The notes below the pieces were generated by a model. That model was not told where the DNA came from. It made no database searches and saw only the letters and a program-made list of their open reading frames with translations. Positions 21,663 to 34,056 of a DNA stretch of 64,000 nucleotides are shown one piece after another. A program made the position numbers and the translations under genes. Each line of letters begins with the position of its first letter. Within the stretch, counting starts at the first letter, position 1. Source of the stretch: Rhododendron vialii (Eukaryota > Streptophyta > Magnoliopsida > Ericales > Ericaceae); the NCBI RefSeq assembly GCF_030253575.1, contig NC_080569.1, positions 2,128,001 through 2,192,000 of the forward strand. The letters are read 5' to 3'.

Positions 21663-23077
21663 ATTTTTTGTTAGTGGAAATACCTCATTAGTTTCCATTT
21701 TGACTTAGATTTTTCACGGTTCTAGATAGAATTTGATTGGCATTGGAATATTTCTCTTTTCCTTTTGGGATTAGAAGAAACATCTTGCTTCAAATCAATA
21801 ATCTATTGTATGTCTGAGTATACTCATGATTTTCTTGCATAGATTTGAGGTTATTACAAATCATACATAAATGAATGTGAATATCTAGGGTAAAATGTGT
21901 CTATAAATTTTTTTTTGACTGATAATGGGGTAACTCTTAACCAAATTGTTCCTGTGAAATGTTTTCAAAATTCATTTAGTAGTTGGGCTATTGCTTTAGT
22001 TGTGCAAACCTTTTTAATTTATCGAATTTGTCAAAAACAAAATATAATGGCATGAAAAAGTCACATTCAAGCACGTTAATGATCATCTACAACATTTTTT
22101 TTTAAGTTAGGGCTCTTACGTCATCTTTGGATCTTAGATTTATAGAAATACAAAAGTTGACGAAAATCTAGTTATCACAAAACAAAAATGCGTGATGGCT
22201 ATCTCAATCTTCGTAATTTATAATCCAATAATTGCAAGCAAGGACAATTTAAACAAATACTACAAGTATCACTAGCATATGTTTTTAAAAGTCAAATATT
22301 AGTAAAATTTTATAGGCGTTATAACTTACCTTTCAAATGGTATTTTTTCTTCAAATTTAACATATAAATAACCTATTCTAAACACTAATCCAACTGTAAA
22401 AAATATAATCTGGTATTCAAGGGATCTATCAGATGATACCATTAAGATACCAAAATATAAAAAAATGATATACCAACTTCATTCAAAATGTGAACTGGAG
22501 TTCACTGTAAAATCTTATTTCTTAATTATAAAGTAGATAACGAAGTATATTATTGGGAATAAAATTTAATGTGCTTGTTGTTCGTGCTCTAACTAATTTA
22601 TTCTTGCAAAAAAATTGGAGTAGTAGACCAGGCCAAAAGTATTACTTTATACTACTGCCCGTTCCATGATATCTTCTTAAAAAAATAAGTATTTATTTCA
22701 CATTTTCAAACTTAAAAATAATGTAAATGAAAAATAATATTTTAATTTTTTATCATTTAAAATATTTCAATAAAATTTATCAAATAAGATCCATATTATT
22801 AGAAAAATTATTTGTATAATATAATATTTTTGATTTTGAAATTACCTTTTTAAAAAATACGAGTTTTTACTTAAAATGAGTTGTGGCCCCGGGAAAAAAA
22901 AGAAGAAGAAGAAGATAGGAGAAAGTGGTGACATGTGTAGACGCAAATTAACGAAGTGAAAATTGGGGTTTTTTTATAAGAGGCGGTGGGGACCCACTAA
23001 ACAGTTTATTTTGGCAGCCTGCTTTGTCGTCTCTCTCGCCTCCGTCCACCACCGTCGTTCCTTTGCGTTTGACTCCA

Positions 23078-23080
<3 letters not shown>

Positions 23081-23115
<35 letters not shown>

Positions 23116-23141
23116 CCCTTCTCTTATCCTTCACGCCATCG

Positions 23142-23179
<38 letters not shown>
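23081..23179. repeat. Paired (CT)n tracts in the GID1B leader region
   Basis: Two CT runs of about 30 bases each, separated by a short C- and T-rich spacer, lie about 300-400 bp upstream of the GID1B ATG. They probably fall in the 5' UTR or core promoter. Confidence 0.9.
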
Positions 23180-23180
<1 letters not shown>

Positions 23181-23475
23181 TCGAATATATTGATGTCCTC
23201 CTGCGTGTCTCTGAGCCTTCTGTTTTGATTTCAGAAGTGTCTCCTCTTGTTCAGAGCTCAAAAACGAGGAATCAAAAGACACTTTGTAGTTAAAACCCAC
23301 AAACAAAGACCCCCACCCCACCCCACCCCCTCTGTGTACTCTTTCGTCACTTTGATGCGCTGTTATTATGACTAGTCAAAGACTAATCTTTCTGAAGATC
23401 TCTGTTGTTTGTTTCTGAGGTTTCCAAAGGAAGCTCCGCTTGAAATCTCGTGGTGGGCAGCAGTGGTCTGTCATT

Positions 23476-25185
23476 ATGGCCGGTAGTAATGAGATCAACG
23501 TCAATGAATCCAAGGTGCGACCTCTTCTCTTCATTCTTATCTACTTTACATCTCTAGGTTTTTATTTCGCCCCCCCAAAAAAGTAATTTTTTTTTCAGTT
23601 TCTTAGGGTTAATTAGGTATTGTATGTTGATTTTGTTGCTGATTTGGCTTGATTCTTCTCCTCCTTTTCACATTTGCTTTTTGGGTTTTGCGTCTTGTAT
23701 GACTGAAACTCGATTTTCAAGAAATCAAAAGCTATTTTGGGGGGAAAAAATTGGATTTTTTTCTCAGATTTGAAGCATTAGTGGCTTAGTTTCGTAATCC
23801 CCTGTTCATACTTATCAATTTGATTTGTTTCCGGCACACCCACAAAATCTTGTTTATTCTTCTTCTTCTGGGTCTTGAAGATTGTTCAAAACCTCCTTCC
23901 ACTAGTATTTTCTGGATAATTAACGGGCTTCTCATGTAGTCGTGTAAATCTCTGTTTTTTTTTTTTTTTTTTTGCTTTTCGTTTTTGCAGATTGTTGTTC
24001 CAAAAATAGGGATACCTGGTACTTTTATGTGGGTGTTGATTGTTTAGAATATTGTCTTATTATTGCCAAAAATAGGGATACCTAGTATTCTCTGTTTAAT
24101 TAACGAAACTCTCATGTATTCATGTGTAAATCTCTCTGTTCTCTTTTGTTTTTTTTTTTTGTGTTTTCTTTTTTCAGAAAGTGGTTCCGCTGAACACATG
24201 GATCCTGATATCAAACTTCAAGCTAGCATACAACATGCTCCGCCACCCGGACGGCACGTTCAACCGTGACCTAAACGAATTCCTCGACAGAAAAGTCACC
24301 GCCAACACGATCCCGGTCGACGGCGTCTACTCCTTCGATGTCGTCGACCGGGCCACCTCCCTCCTCAACCGCGTCTACCGCCCCTCCCCGGAAAACCCCT
24401 CCCAATACGGCGTCGTCGACCTCGAAACCCCCCTCAGCACCACCCAAATAGTCCCCGTCATCATCTTCTTCCATGGTGGTAGTTTCGTCCATTCCTCCGC
24501 CAACAGCGCGATATACGATACATTCTGCCGCCGCCTCGTTAACCACTGCAAGGCGGTGGTAGTTTCGGTGAACTACCGTAGAGCGCCTGAGCATCGGTAC
24601 CCGTGCGCTTACGAGGATGGGTGGACCGCTCTGAAGTGGGTCCACTCGAGACCCTGGCTTCGGAGCAGTAAAGATTCTAAAGCGTATGTTTATTTGGCGG
24701 GCGATAGTTCTGGAGGAAATATCGCCCACCATGTGGCTGTTAAAGCGGCTGAATCAGGCGTTGAGGTGTTGGGGAATATACTACTACATGCATTTTTCGG
24801 GGGACAGGAGAGGACCGAATCGGAGATGAAGTTGGATAGGAAATATTTCGTCACGATTGAGGACCGGGATTGGTACTGGCGGGCTTATTTACCCGAAGGA
24901 GAGGATAGGGATCACCCGGCTTGTAACCCGTTTGGGCCGAGAGCGAATGGTAGTATTGATGGGCTATGTTTTCCGAAAAGTCTGGTTGTGGTGGCCGGTT
25001 TTGATCTGCTTCAGGATTGGCAATTGGGGTATGTTGAAGGGTTGAAGAAGGCGGGGCATGAGGTGAATCTGTTGTTTTTGGAAAAGGCGACGATCGGGTT
25101 CTATTTCTTGCCAAACAACGAGCATTTCTACTCCCTGATGGAGGAGATAAACAACTTCGTGAATGATCCTAATAGTAACTGTTAA
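23476..25185 (+). CDS. GID1B: Gibberellin receptor GID1, B type
   Basis: Two exons: 23476-23514 (MAGSNEINVNESK, 13 codons) and 24178-25185, split by a 663-bp phase-0 intron with GT/AG ends, giving 348 residues. Plant GID1s are usually about 345, and a tiny first exon is typical. GID1 is a soluble nuclear/cytoplasmic receptor that binds bioactive gibberellin and then DELLA proteins, triggering their degradation. It is a non-enzymatic relative of hormone-sensitive lipases. Visible features: the N-terminal lid VVPLNTWILISNFKLAYN; HGG at 112-114; GDSSGG with Ser190; the conserved YFVTIEDRDWYWRAYLPEGE; and Ile319 in TIGFYFLPNNEHF where a lipase has its catalytic His. MAG at the start and FYFLPNN near the end favour the B subgroup. 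The usual LHP before FGGQERT reads LHAFFGG here. The intron contains a duplicated acceptor region, described separately. Confidence 0.95.
23900..24190 (+). repeat. Tandem duplication of the GID1B intron 3' end
   Basis: Copy A (about 23900-24020) and copy B (about 24066-24190) share the series TAGTATT, TAATTAACG, CTCATGTA, GTGTAAATCTCT, a long T tract and a CAG acceptor. Both also contain CCAAAAATAGGGATACCT (24000 and 24066). Copy A's acceptor at 23989-23990 is followed by ATTGTTGTTCCA, which resembles the start of real exon 2 (AAAGTGGTTCCG). So the duplicated unit included the splice site and first codons of exon 2. Confidence 0.75.
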
Positions 25186-25929
25186 TAGATTTGTGAGTAG
25201 CTCTTTAACTTCATTACAGGCCAAAAATGAAAAAACCCCCCCAAATACGTTACCAAAAAGGTTGACACTTCACTTGGGTTCTTTTTTCCTTCCCCCCTTT
25301 TGCAGTGGCTGTGTGTAGTTATATGTAGTATAGGATTTGTGTAGTAGTTCTTCGTCATCGTCTATCGTCGTCGTCTACGTGTTGTTAAGATGTTTTCTGT
25401 GAAGAAATTTAGTAGCTTAGCTTTCTCGGTGCGAAAGGGTATTTTTTGCATATGAGGGGGCTAAGTCCATTTAGTTCGGCAGATTGTTACTACATTCATG
25501 GGATTTTAGCAGAAATACTGATGAATTTCAAGCTTTACCCTGTCGAGCCTTCGGCCTGGAGGGAGGAGGTGTAGAGTACAATTGGGGGTAAAGTTTAGTG
25601 GGTGGGTTTTCATTTGGCTACTAGTACAGAAGCTAATTTCAGAAGATGAACTGGGATATATGTTCCATGATATGCTTCCTGTGAAGCTTTGTATTGTTAT
25701 ACTTGTGTTCTGGTAATATATAAAGATTTTGTTTGTTGGTCAATCTCTTGTTATATGTGTTTGTTCCTTCCTTTCTAATCATGGAACTGGTGGTTTGTTG
25801 CTTAATTTTGTTCTTCTCACTTGAATGTTTCAACTTTGGCTTTGGACATGTCACATACTTGGATCTTTTGTTTTTGGAGGAATTGTTAGGGAGGAAAGAA
25901 GAGGATTGGAATTTTTTGTCCGCACAAGG

Positions 25930-26103
25930 GTGGGTCTACGGTGGGTTGGATTGAACCAGCATAGCTTCAGTTGAAAAAAAAAAAACACCATCATAGCCCT
26001 TGCAGTCAACTAAAGAGTGGGTCTACGGTGGGTTGGATTGAACCAGCATAGCTTCAGTTGAAAAAACAAAAACACCATCATAGCCCTCGCAGTCAACTAA
26101 AGA
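25930..26103. repeat. Tandem duplication, 87-bp unit
   Basis: Copies at 25930-26016 and 26017-26103 are nearly identical. Each runs from GTGGGTCTACGGTGGGTTGG to CAGTCAACTAAAGA. The visible differences are a single C within the A run and one T/C change (CCTTGCAG versus CCTCGCAG). Confidence 0.9.
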
Positions 26104-27217
26104 ACGCATTCGATCTAAAATAAATGTTCGGATTTTAGTCGTAGTTGACTCGGGTGGAGAAAGAAGAGGAATGAAATTGATAAGATTTGAGTACCTTTTT
26201 TGGAAATGATATCCACACTTCTTGTTTTACCATCCACACCTCTTTTTTTGTCATTATCCACATGAATTTACTATTTTGTCTTTGGATATATGAAAAAGTG
26301 AATTGAAAAAGGCAAGAAAATAAATTCATATGAATAAGAACAAAAGAATGAATGTAAATGATAAAAAAATGAGTGTGGATATGAACTTCCTTCAATTCTT
26401 TTCCCTCTCCAAGTGTTAATGATAGCTTCCTCTTTCAGCAAAAGGAAAAAGGTGGTTCCCTTACGGTTTGGACTGGCTACCATTCGAGAAGTCTTTGTCT
26501 CATTCTAATACGAGTGGTAGTTGTTTGCTTATTTTCCAATTTTGAAGCTCTCAAACTGATGGAATGAATTCGTATCAATAGACCAATGGATATAAATAGA
26601 AAATCAATTTCCCTGGTGTTTGGAAATTCAAGTTCCAAAAGATGTTTCTTGCTTGTTACTATGGGGATACGATTTGAGCAGTGACACATAGGTCCACGAC
26701 ATACATTGATTCGGATACAGATGTGCACGGAGTCGTTTGATGCAGGCGGGACTCGCACGTATCGATAGCAATTTACCAACGATTTTGCGATTCCCATTTG
26801 AAGGGGCTCTCTCTGGGCTTGAGATTATATCATCATTACTCTGTTCTTTTTCCCACAATTCCCCTGTAGATTTTCTATTATGTTCTTCTTGTTTCACCAC
26901 TTATAGCTATAGCTGGTTCTGTTTCCTTTTTTCTTTTTCTTGAGGGAGAGGGTGTAAATTGGTTTCACAAAGTTGTGAAACCTTTCGCCATCCACCTAAA
27001 GGGCATCACAAATTTAACGAAATAATGATTGGATTCCGGGTCCAAATCATGGATTTCGCAATCCCTTAGCGACGTTTGATCTGACTAATTCTCTATCAGC
27101 TTCTTAATTTTTTCCCGTTTGGGGACACGGAATTTGTTTGGAGTTTGGGAAAAATAGTGAACAAAACAGGGGCCCTTTTGTCTTTGTTTTCAAGAAAGGA
27201 GACCCATCAACCAGTTG

Positions 27218-27750
27218 TTGGGACTCTTGGAACTACTATCATCATGGACCACTTCGACAGACCCACAAAGGCCACAAGCACAGAAAAACCCTCTCATTTT
27301 CATCTCGGAAATGATCATTCGGGGCGCCAATATCCGGATACAAACGTGTTTGTAATTATCCGATACGCGTAATTTCACGTATATTATGCAGGATCCACGT
27401 GTATCGAATGCAAATAGACAGACTATGTCCGAACATCTTATATGTAGCACTAACTCATTTTTATTTTTAAGTTGTTGGGAGTTTGGGAACTGCTACCATC
27501 ATGGACCACTTTGAGAGACCCACAAAGGCCACAAGCACAAAAACACCCTCTTATTTTCATCTCGGAAAATGATCATTCGGGCTCGCGTCAATGCTAAGAT
27601 ACAAGCGTCTTTAGTAATCATCCGATGCACGCAGGTTTCACGTACGTTATGCGGGACCCATGCACGTCGACGTCGAATGCAAACAGACACACGTCTATGT
27701 CCTCACATCTGTATATGTAGCACAACTCGTTCTTATTTTTAAGTCGTTGG
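27218..27750. repeat. Diverged tandem duplication, about 260-bp unit
   Basis: Copy 1 (about 27218-27474) and copy 2 (about 27475-27750) share ATCATGGACCACTT, GAGACCCACAAAGGCCACAA (GACAG in copy 1), TTTTCATCTCGGAAA, ATGATCATTCGGG and ATATGTAGCAC, ending at TTATTTTTAAG. Substitutions and small indels are frequent, so the duplication is old. Confidence 0.8.
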
Positions 27751-28087
27751 GATTGAGAGAGAGAAATGCGCCACTACGGTTGTAAAAACAGCTAAGCTTG
27801 GAAAAGGACATCATAACCTGTTTAAATTGACTTTTTCTAGGTCTTCTGCTTACAATAAAAACATGCGCGCCTTTTTTATTTGCACCTGTCAAATCCCATT
27901 TTAGCTTTTTCTTGGATTTATTAAATTTTATCAAAACTTTGTTTCTTGCTTACTGGGTCGACGTCGTCGTTTTGTGAGGCGTCATTAGCAGAATTAGCTG
28001 GTTTTGGATTAGTGGTTGATGGTATTTGTTCTTCCATTACGACAAGATGAGGTCATTGTCACCCCCAACTTGCACATTTGTTTACAT

Positions 28088-28190
28088 TAATCGGGGATTA
28101 TCCCCTGATTTGGTTGGTACTAATCTGTTTCGTCGTCACTCTTATTAACTGTTTACACCTCTTTTTAATCGGGGATTATCCCCTGATTTT
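28088..28190. repeat. Repeated near-palindrome
   Basis: The block TTAATCGGGGATTATCCCCT followed by GATTT and GTTGGTA occurs at about 28088 and again at about 28166, in direct orientation. Its core GGGGATTATCCCC is palindromic except at the centre. Confidence 0.75.
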
Positions 28191-28394
28191 GTTGGTATTT
28201 GTTCTTCCTGCGTTCACATTTTGATTTTCTTCTGAGCGATTTGGGTTAGACAGGTGATAATTAGTTGAAATCCTACTCATGATCCGGTTAACTTGTACAT
28301 CTGTCAAGATTAAAGATTGTTCTCTTAAATTAAACAATCATTTAATTTTATTCGTTGGTTTTCTTTAAATACGTGTTGTTAATCTTCTGCCCTA

Positions 28395-28575
28395 GCTCTT
28401 TTCGGATCCGAGGCGTGTGCTGCAATCCGAGCCGTCGGATTGTGCATCCAACGGCTCAGATTTTATCTTGGCAACAGACTATCGAGATCCGTTCATTGCT
28501 GAAATGAGATCCGAGCCGTCAGACGCACGATCCGACGGCTTGGATCGTGCATAATGCCCATGCTGTGCACAAGTT
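28395..28575. mobile_element. Possible MITE rich in inverted CCGTCGGAT motifs
   Basis: Contains ATCCGAGCCGTCGGATTGTG, CCAACGGCTCAGAT, ATCCGAGCCGTCAGACGCAC and GATCCGACGGCTTGGATCGT, i.e. the same motif twice in each orientation. Such clusters occur in plant MITEs. The outer boundaries and any duplication are not resolved. Confidence 0.45.
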
Positions 28576-30135
28576 CACAACATGCTCCCCAATTGCCTTT
28601 TTGCTAGTATCATAAAGCTGATTTAAATCCCATTGTAGTAGGAGTATATAACATTGTCGTACCAGAATAAGAACCGCAAATAACAAATCATCATTTGCAA
28701 TAATGGGTTCAAGTCAATTCTCCATAAAAACAATCGCTATTATTAGGCCACATTGTTATATAGATGTATTTCTCCATGGTCGTTGATTATCACATCATTT
28801 AGGTCTCATTCACTCACAATCAGTAAGCCTTGGCAAAACGAATTCTAGTGGTTTAAATGAGGTTTTCTCGTAGGTTCCGCCTTATATTCAAAAAGAAAGC
28901 TAACATCTCACCTCCGTGCACGAGCTTTTATGTCTCGCTTGTTCCACTTTATATCCAAAAAAGAAAGCTAATGTCTCACTTCTGTGCACGAGCTTTTATG
29001 TCTCGCTTTTTCGGGAATATGAGCTGGAACAAATGATGATAGTCTCTTATATTGGGAGTTCACAAAAAAAAATAATAATAAAAAGTCACGCAGAATTATA
29101 AAAGACAGTATAAATTAATTAAGTTGGATTTTCAGCAGTGTATTTTACATCTTTATGTTTTTAGTTTTACATTTTGGGTCAACCAATTCTTTTGTTATAA
29201 TAAATGTGTTATTCAAAACCCAAATTGGGTATAGTACCTTTTTTTTGAATGACGAAGAAAATTTCATTAATTATAAAATATGACACTATGAATATCAATG
29301 GTCACCCGATCGGACTGCACTAATTTAAAATACATGTGTTTTGATCGCATCATTAACGACTTCAATGGAATTATATTTTTGCATACACATTAATCTTCTC
29401 AGTGAAACCTTCAAATTAAATGGCTCAAAACATCAACATTAAGGGTGCAAGGCCATAATGCAAAATTGCACCTTGCCGCTGGCTAGCCAACTCAAAAATA
29501 CCTAACATCAACCTCAAGGGTTGGTAGAGTGAGAGAGCATGATAACAAGAAATTGGCTTATTTTCCAAAACTCGTTGGTTCACCTCTCATTGTTGGGAAA
29601 AATTGGTTCGGCTCTCGCTGGTAGATACCGTCATTGCTGCTTCTCTGGAAAAAGAAGTTCACCACCCGTGGGCCTTCTACCTCCACGCGGCATTGCTCCG
29701 TCAGGCGCCGCCCGGAGTTCTGTTCGATTGTTAACTCGATGGCTAGCCCGGACACCCGTTTATTAGAAGGGGAAAAAAAATAAAATTTACTCACTAGGAA
29801 ACTTCTTCCCCTGTGGGGTGAGGTGTCAGGTGAAATGAACCTTATTTTGGTGAATGCATTCAATTTGGCACCATGTGCGCCCCACAGAGGCCGGTCGGTT
29901 GCCCCCGTAAAGCATGAAAACCATGTACAGTTAAAAGGAACTGCTGGTCTACAGTAGCTCCTACTTTTAACTCCCATCAAAACCCATAAAATATAGTAGT
30001 CCAAATCATGTCAAGACAAAGCAAAATGCTTCAAAATAAAGTCTCAATTTACAGTATAAATCTAGAACAAGATTTGTGTCGTTAATGGTTTCCTTTGATT
30101 GTTGTCTCTCCGGGTTAAAGATTCTCACTTTCTTT

Positions 30136-30160
30136 GATCGGATCGGATCGGATCGGATCT
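30136..30160. repeat. Short (GATCG)n repeat
   Basis: About five tandem GATCG units, giving closely packed GATC palindromes. Confidence 0.85.
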
Positions 30161-30814
30161 CGTTTATCTTAACGTTTATGCTTACGATATTAATACTATA
30201 TTGATTCTCGAAAAAGAGAGTTCGATTTTTTTCTGAACAAATATGATTTGAGTATGAAATCATTGACGTCGCCAAACAAACACCCGCAATGTTACGTGAC
30301 TCACAAGTGGTACAATTAAGCTGTAACTTTTGGATTGGGGCCATGAACGGAGTAACCTTTTTGGGTTGGGTTGAGTTTCTACGATCACAACGTGTTTGAT
30401 ATCTGAATTTGGCATTACGACCAATTCATGGTTTGAGTTGTATTGTGGGTTGTCGTGGGTTTTTTTCTTCCGAAAAGGAAGTAGAGCACAAAAAACCGGG
30501 TACTCAAATGAGTACTCAAGAAATGGGTCCCCAAAATTATTCTCACTTATTAAGGGAGAGATCGAAGAAGCCTATAGCTGTTGTGTGAATCTTGTGATGG
30601 AATTCCATGATTGTAAGACAGGGAAGGAACGTGGATTTCGCTTTTTCGATCTTTCCTTGAATACATACGAAGTGATATTTGCATGCTCTGGACAAAATTG
30701 TGTCTGGATGAATATCCTAAAGTTGCGTATATAGGTTTTTTCTTCGTAACTTATGCCATGATTTCCCATGCCCCAACCCATGTGGGAGAGAAATAAACTA
30801 CTAGGAGTTACTAA

Positions 30815-30937
30815 GGCCTTGTTCGTTTTAGGGTCTAAAAAATTATGGACACGCAATTTTCAATAAATTTTCTCTATCTGTCTCTCTCCACTCATTACTC
30901 TCGAAAATCTCCCTCTAAATCCAAACCGAACAGGGCC
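30815..30937. mobile_element. Tourist-like (PIF/Harbinger) MITE
   Basis: A 123-bp element with the left end GGCCTTGTTCGTTTTAGGG and the right end, on the minus strand, GGCCCTGTTCGGTTTGG. It is flanked by a TAA duplication at 30812-30814 and 30938-30940. Small size, 3-bp TAA site and GGCC...TGTTCG ends are typical of Tourist-like MITEs. Confidence 0.8.
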
Positions 30938-32470
30938 TAAGAAATTGTGGAAATGTTAAGTATGTTTGTCTAGAAACGAGTACATGACGAAAATTTAAGA
31001 GGGAAAAAAATTAAGCTTGAAATAAAAATGCCCCAATATGTATGTCCAGAAACCATTTTCCTTTTTTTTGGTTTGGCCAAAGGTTTCAAATGTCCCTTGA
31101 TGCACATTTCACAATTATAGAAAAGAATTTTGCCAAATACACGGCATAATTCTTTTACATGTAAAATTGGTCATTTAACTGGAGGGGTTCAACCACTATT
31201 TGCATTGAGGTACGAGGTTTTTTTGTTGTTGATAGGGAGGTACGAGTTAAGAGTAACGGAACAAAATGCATGACGTACCCACCGATATCCAATCAAATCT
31301 ATTTTTGCAGACGTGTTCTTTGTTGTGAGTTCTACAAACGAACAGGCCCGATCATAAACTGTGAAACCGGGAAGGACATATAAATATGAAAATTCGGAAG
31401 AGACGAGATATGGAAGGAGTTGATTTCTGATGCCATTGAACCCTTCTCCACACTCCATCCGAATACCAAGGTTCTTTGTGAATCTGGTCATCACCAGTAA
31501 TAGAGGTGTCAAACGTGCGTGTCGTGCCGTGCCATTCAACTTCCGTGTCAATTGTGCTTCGTACCGTGCCGTGTCGTGCCCGTTTACTTAAATTGTGTTG
31601 TGTCATGCCGTGCCATTTTCAATCACGTAGGCAAGAACAAAAACTAGAAACAACATGCACATGTACTTTGACCGACCCATTATACATACTGACATACATG
31701 CATCTGTGAGCAATGGATTTGTCAAAAGATCCAAAGCCTTTTAGAATACTGAGTCAACAATCATGTTCAAACAAAAAAGAAAAGTCAACAATCACAAAAC
31801 CAGCAGACAGCATTTATTTGATAATCATATCGAATTCTTTTAATCATTTCCCTTAAAAGCCGCATTTGCAGCAATTGATTAGGGTATTTGACCCTGAGTC
31901 AAGAAAATAAAAGCAGAAACAGCTTAGCAGAACCATTTGTTGGATAACAGGATTAACCCAAAAACCAGGATTAACAGTTTCCAAAAGACATGAATGGACA
32001 GTACATATTGCTGATACGAAGAATACCCCGCTGAAAATTTGTACATCACCTTAAATTACAGGTACAGTAGTCGCGAGAACCAATCTGCATATCTTCCATG
32101 GCTTCCGGCTGACAATCCAATGATTGTGCTTCAAACATAATCCGCGTAAAATTGCCTTCTGAATTCCGACTGCCAAAATTGTTATTGATAGATGGCTTGA
32201 ATAGTGCAATTCTTGCGGTTGTTACGTTCACTGCTTAACCAAAAAATGTACATCATCTAAAACTCCTGAATTGAGGATTGATTCTCCATGAAGTCGATTT
32301 TATTCACGTTGTGCGTATTTAGCGTACTGGTTCACCAGAAAAATATAGCGATTTCCGTTATATGCGGTAAATCACACCTCTACCGACTGCATCAAGAATC
32401 ACATGTAAAGCTAAGATAAAACTAAACCTACTAATATGGGTCAAAGACTAAAACACCAGTGTTAATCATC

Positions 32471-32749
32471 TAGGCTCCGTTCCGTTGTCGGGAATATTGT
32501 GTGGGAAATTGGTTCCCATGAAAAGTGAAGTGAGGGGTGAAGTAAAGGAAAATGAAATTTATTTTAGACAAGAAATCTTACACAAAAACAACAATTCCTT
32601 CATTTTGGCAAGACCTATTCTACAGGAAAGTGTTTCCTAATGGAAAAGTTGGAGACGTGGATCCTATAACTTTCCTAGTAACTTAACACACAAAAAGTTA
32701 CGGGAAAGTTGATTTCCTCATCCTTTTCGTGCAACTGAACGGGGCCCTA
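32471..32749. mobile_element. Candidate MITE with GGCCCCGTTC-type ends
   Basis: Left end TAGGCTCCGTTCCGTTG; right end on the minus strand TAGGGCCCCGTTCAGTTG. The inner regions show further inverted matches around GGGAAA and GGTTCCC. No adjacent duplication was fixed. Confidence 0.55.
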
Positions 32750-34056
32750 CAGTGTGAAGGCATAGAAGCAGAACTTGTCGTATAGTCTATTAACATCGTA
32801 TCCACAAGGCATTCACAGTGCAAATACAAGTGTTATACGAAAGGCGCAATTTATTCAGGTTTCAGATATAATCAGATGCAGATCCTAGAACATCTCAACC
32901 AACTTCCACAAGCTTCAGTAGCTAACTAGCTATCACAAGATCTAGAAGGGAGTGGGGAAGATGGAGACAAAAGGAGGGGGGAAAAGGAGATTCTGGTAAA
33001 AGGATGAGAAGAAAATGTGAAACCCCACACATAGCAATGCCATATAACTAACTCCTTCTCTCCTCACACCCAGAATTTTTCATGTTGAAGAAAAAAGAAG
33101 AATAGCAACATGGCAACAAAAAAAAAAAAAAAAAAGAACACGGAGCAAGAAAGGAGCACCTTTAAGTATGTTTAAAGAGCTGCCCTATGTAGACAAATGC
33201 TAAAAAATACAAGCCTTGGTGAGAACTCTAGTCAGTTGCCAATACCAAGTGCTTGTCCAGAAGATCCCATAAAAGAGACAATCCTCCACTACAGAAATAG
33301 GTGGGGAATACCTTCCGTGAGAACTATATACGATCACTTCTTGCTTTATGATTGTCAAAAATCAATTACTTCAATGGCTTATTCTATCAGTTCCAACTAA
33401 ATACTCTTTCCTTTATACATCAATCTCAGCCAATTTCAATGATCAATCAATCTCTCTCTTCTGGTATGATTTTCTCTTACGGGCTGAAACCAATGAACTC
33501 ACACATATTTCAGAAACTATATCGTTATCGTTAACCACACATACTGCGTTAAAGCAAGGTCAATCAAAGTGCGATTACGTATGAACATCTACATAGTCAG
33601 TCACATCTCTTCTCCAGTAAATACATTTAAGGCAGGGAAGGTCTACATACTTGCATCTAACATGATAACAAGGCACCGAATCGGAAGAGAGTATGTGCTG
33701 AACGTGTACAAAAGTGTATGCTGTCATACTTGTGTCCAATGCAAACCATGACATTTAAGCTAAGTGCATGAAGTATGAACATATAACACGGCATCAGTCA
33801 TCGACCCAAAAGATATAAGGTGTAGCAGAATGGAGTCAATGGACAGTTTGGTGAACTCTCTAACAGTAAGTGTGAAAGACATAAAGATATATTATCGAAG
33901 AGAAGTGTAACTAGCTGGAATAATTAATTTGAGAAAGAGAAGCTTACCAACAAACTAGATGAACCTCTACTTCATCCTCCAGATAGGGGGAACCATTGCA
34001 ATTGCTCAGTACTCCTTCAACTGGTCCAGCACATAAATGCTCTCCTAGAAGGTGCA

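Larger units (their letters stand above)
12271..22960. other. Long gene-poor intergenic region upstream of GID1B
   Basis: More than 10 kb without a supportable gene. Open frames here are short, AT-biased and lack recognisable domains. It holds (CT)n and (GA)n/(GT)n microsatellites (13645-13732, 14753-14804, about 15702-15725), a non-autonomous repeat (17129-17527), a foldback repeat (17972-18552) and a MULE-type hairpin (21309-21662). Around 18940-19250 there is a diverged relative of the 17972-18552 foldback. The last kilobase should include distal GID1B promoter sequence. Confidence 0.6.
25186..34056. other. Intergenic region between convergent GID1B and PPR genes
   Basis: Nearly 9 kb with no supportable gene. 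The first 500-600 bp should be the GID1B 3' UTR, and the last few hundred bases the PPR 3' UTR. Between them lie tandem duplications (25930-26103, 27218-27750), a repeated near-palindrome (28088-28190), MITE-like elements (28395-28575, 30815-30937, 32471-32749), a GATCG run (30136-30160) and a GTGCCGTG-rich patch at about 31515-31620. An open stretch at 32046-32236 on the minus strand begins just after an acceptor-like site but matches nothing I know. Confidence 0.6.

Noticed and set aside
24271..24732. 153-residue frame opposite GID1B exon 2
   Set aside because: Shadow of the GID1B coding strand, low-complexity Asp/Glu/Gly composition.
29539..30004. Overlapping open frames on both strands
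   Set aside because: Neither shows a family signature or splice context.
32046..32236. 61-codon minus-strand open stretch after an acceptor-like TTAAGCAG
   Set aside because: No recognisable family and no convincing upstream exon. It may be a last exon or 3' UTR sequence, so it is only mentioned in the intergenic entry.
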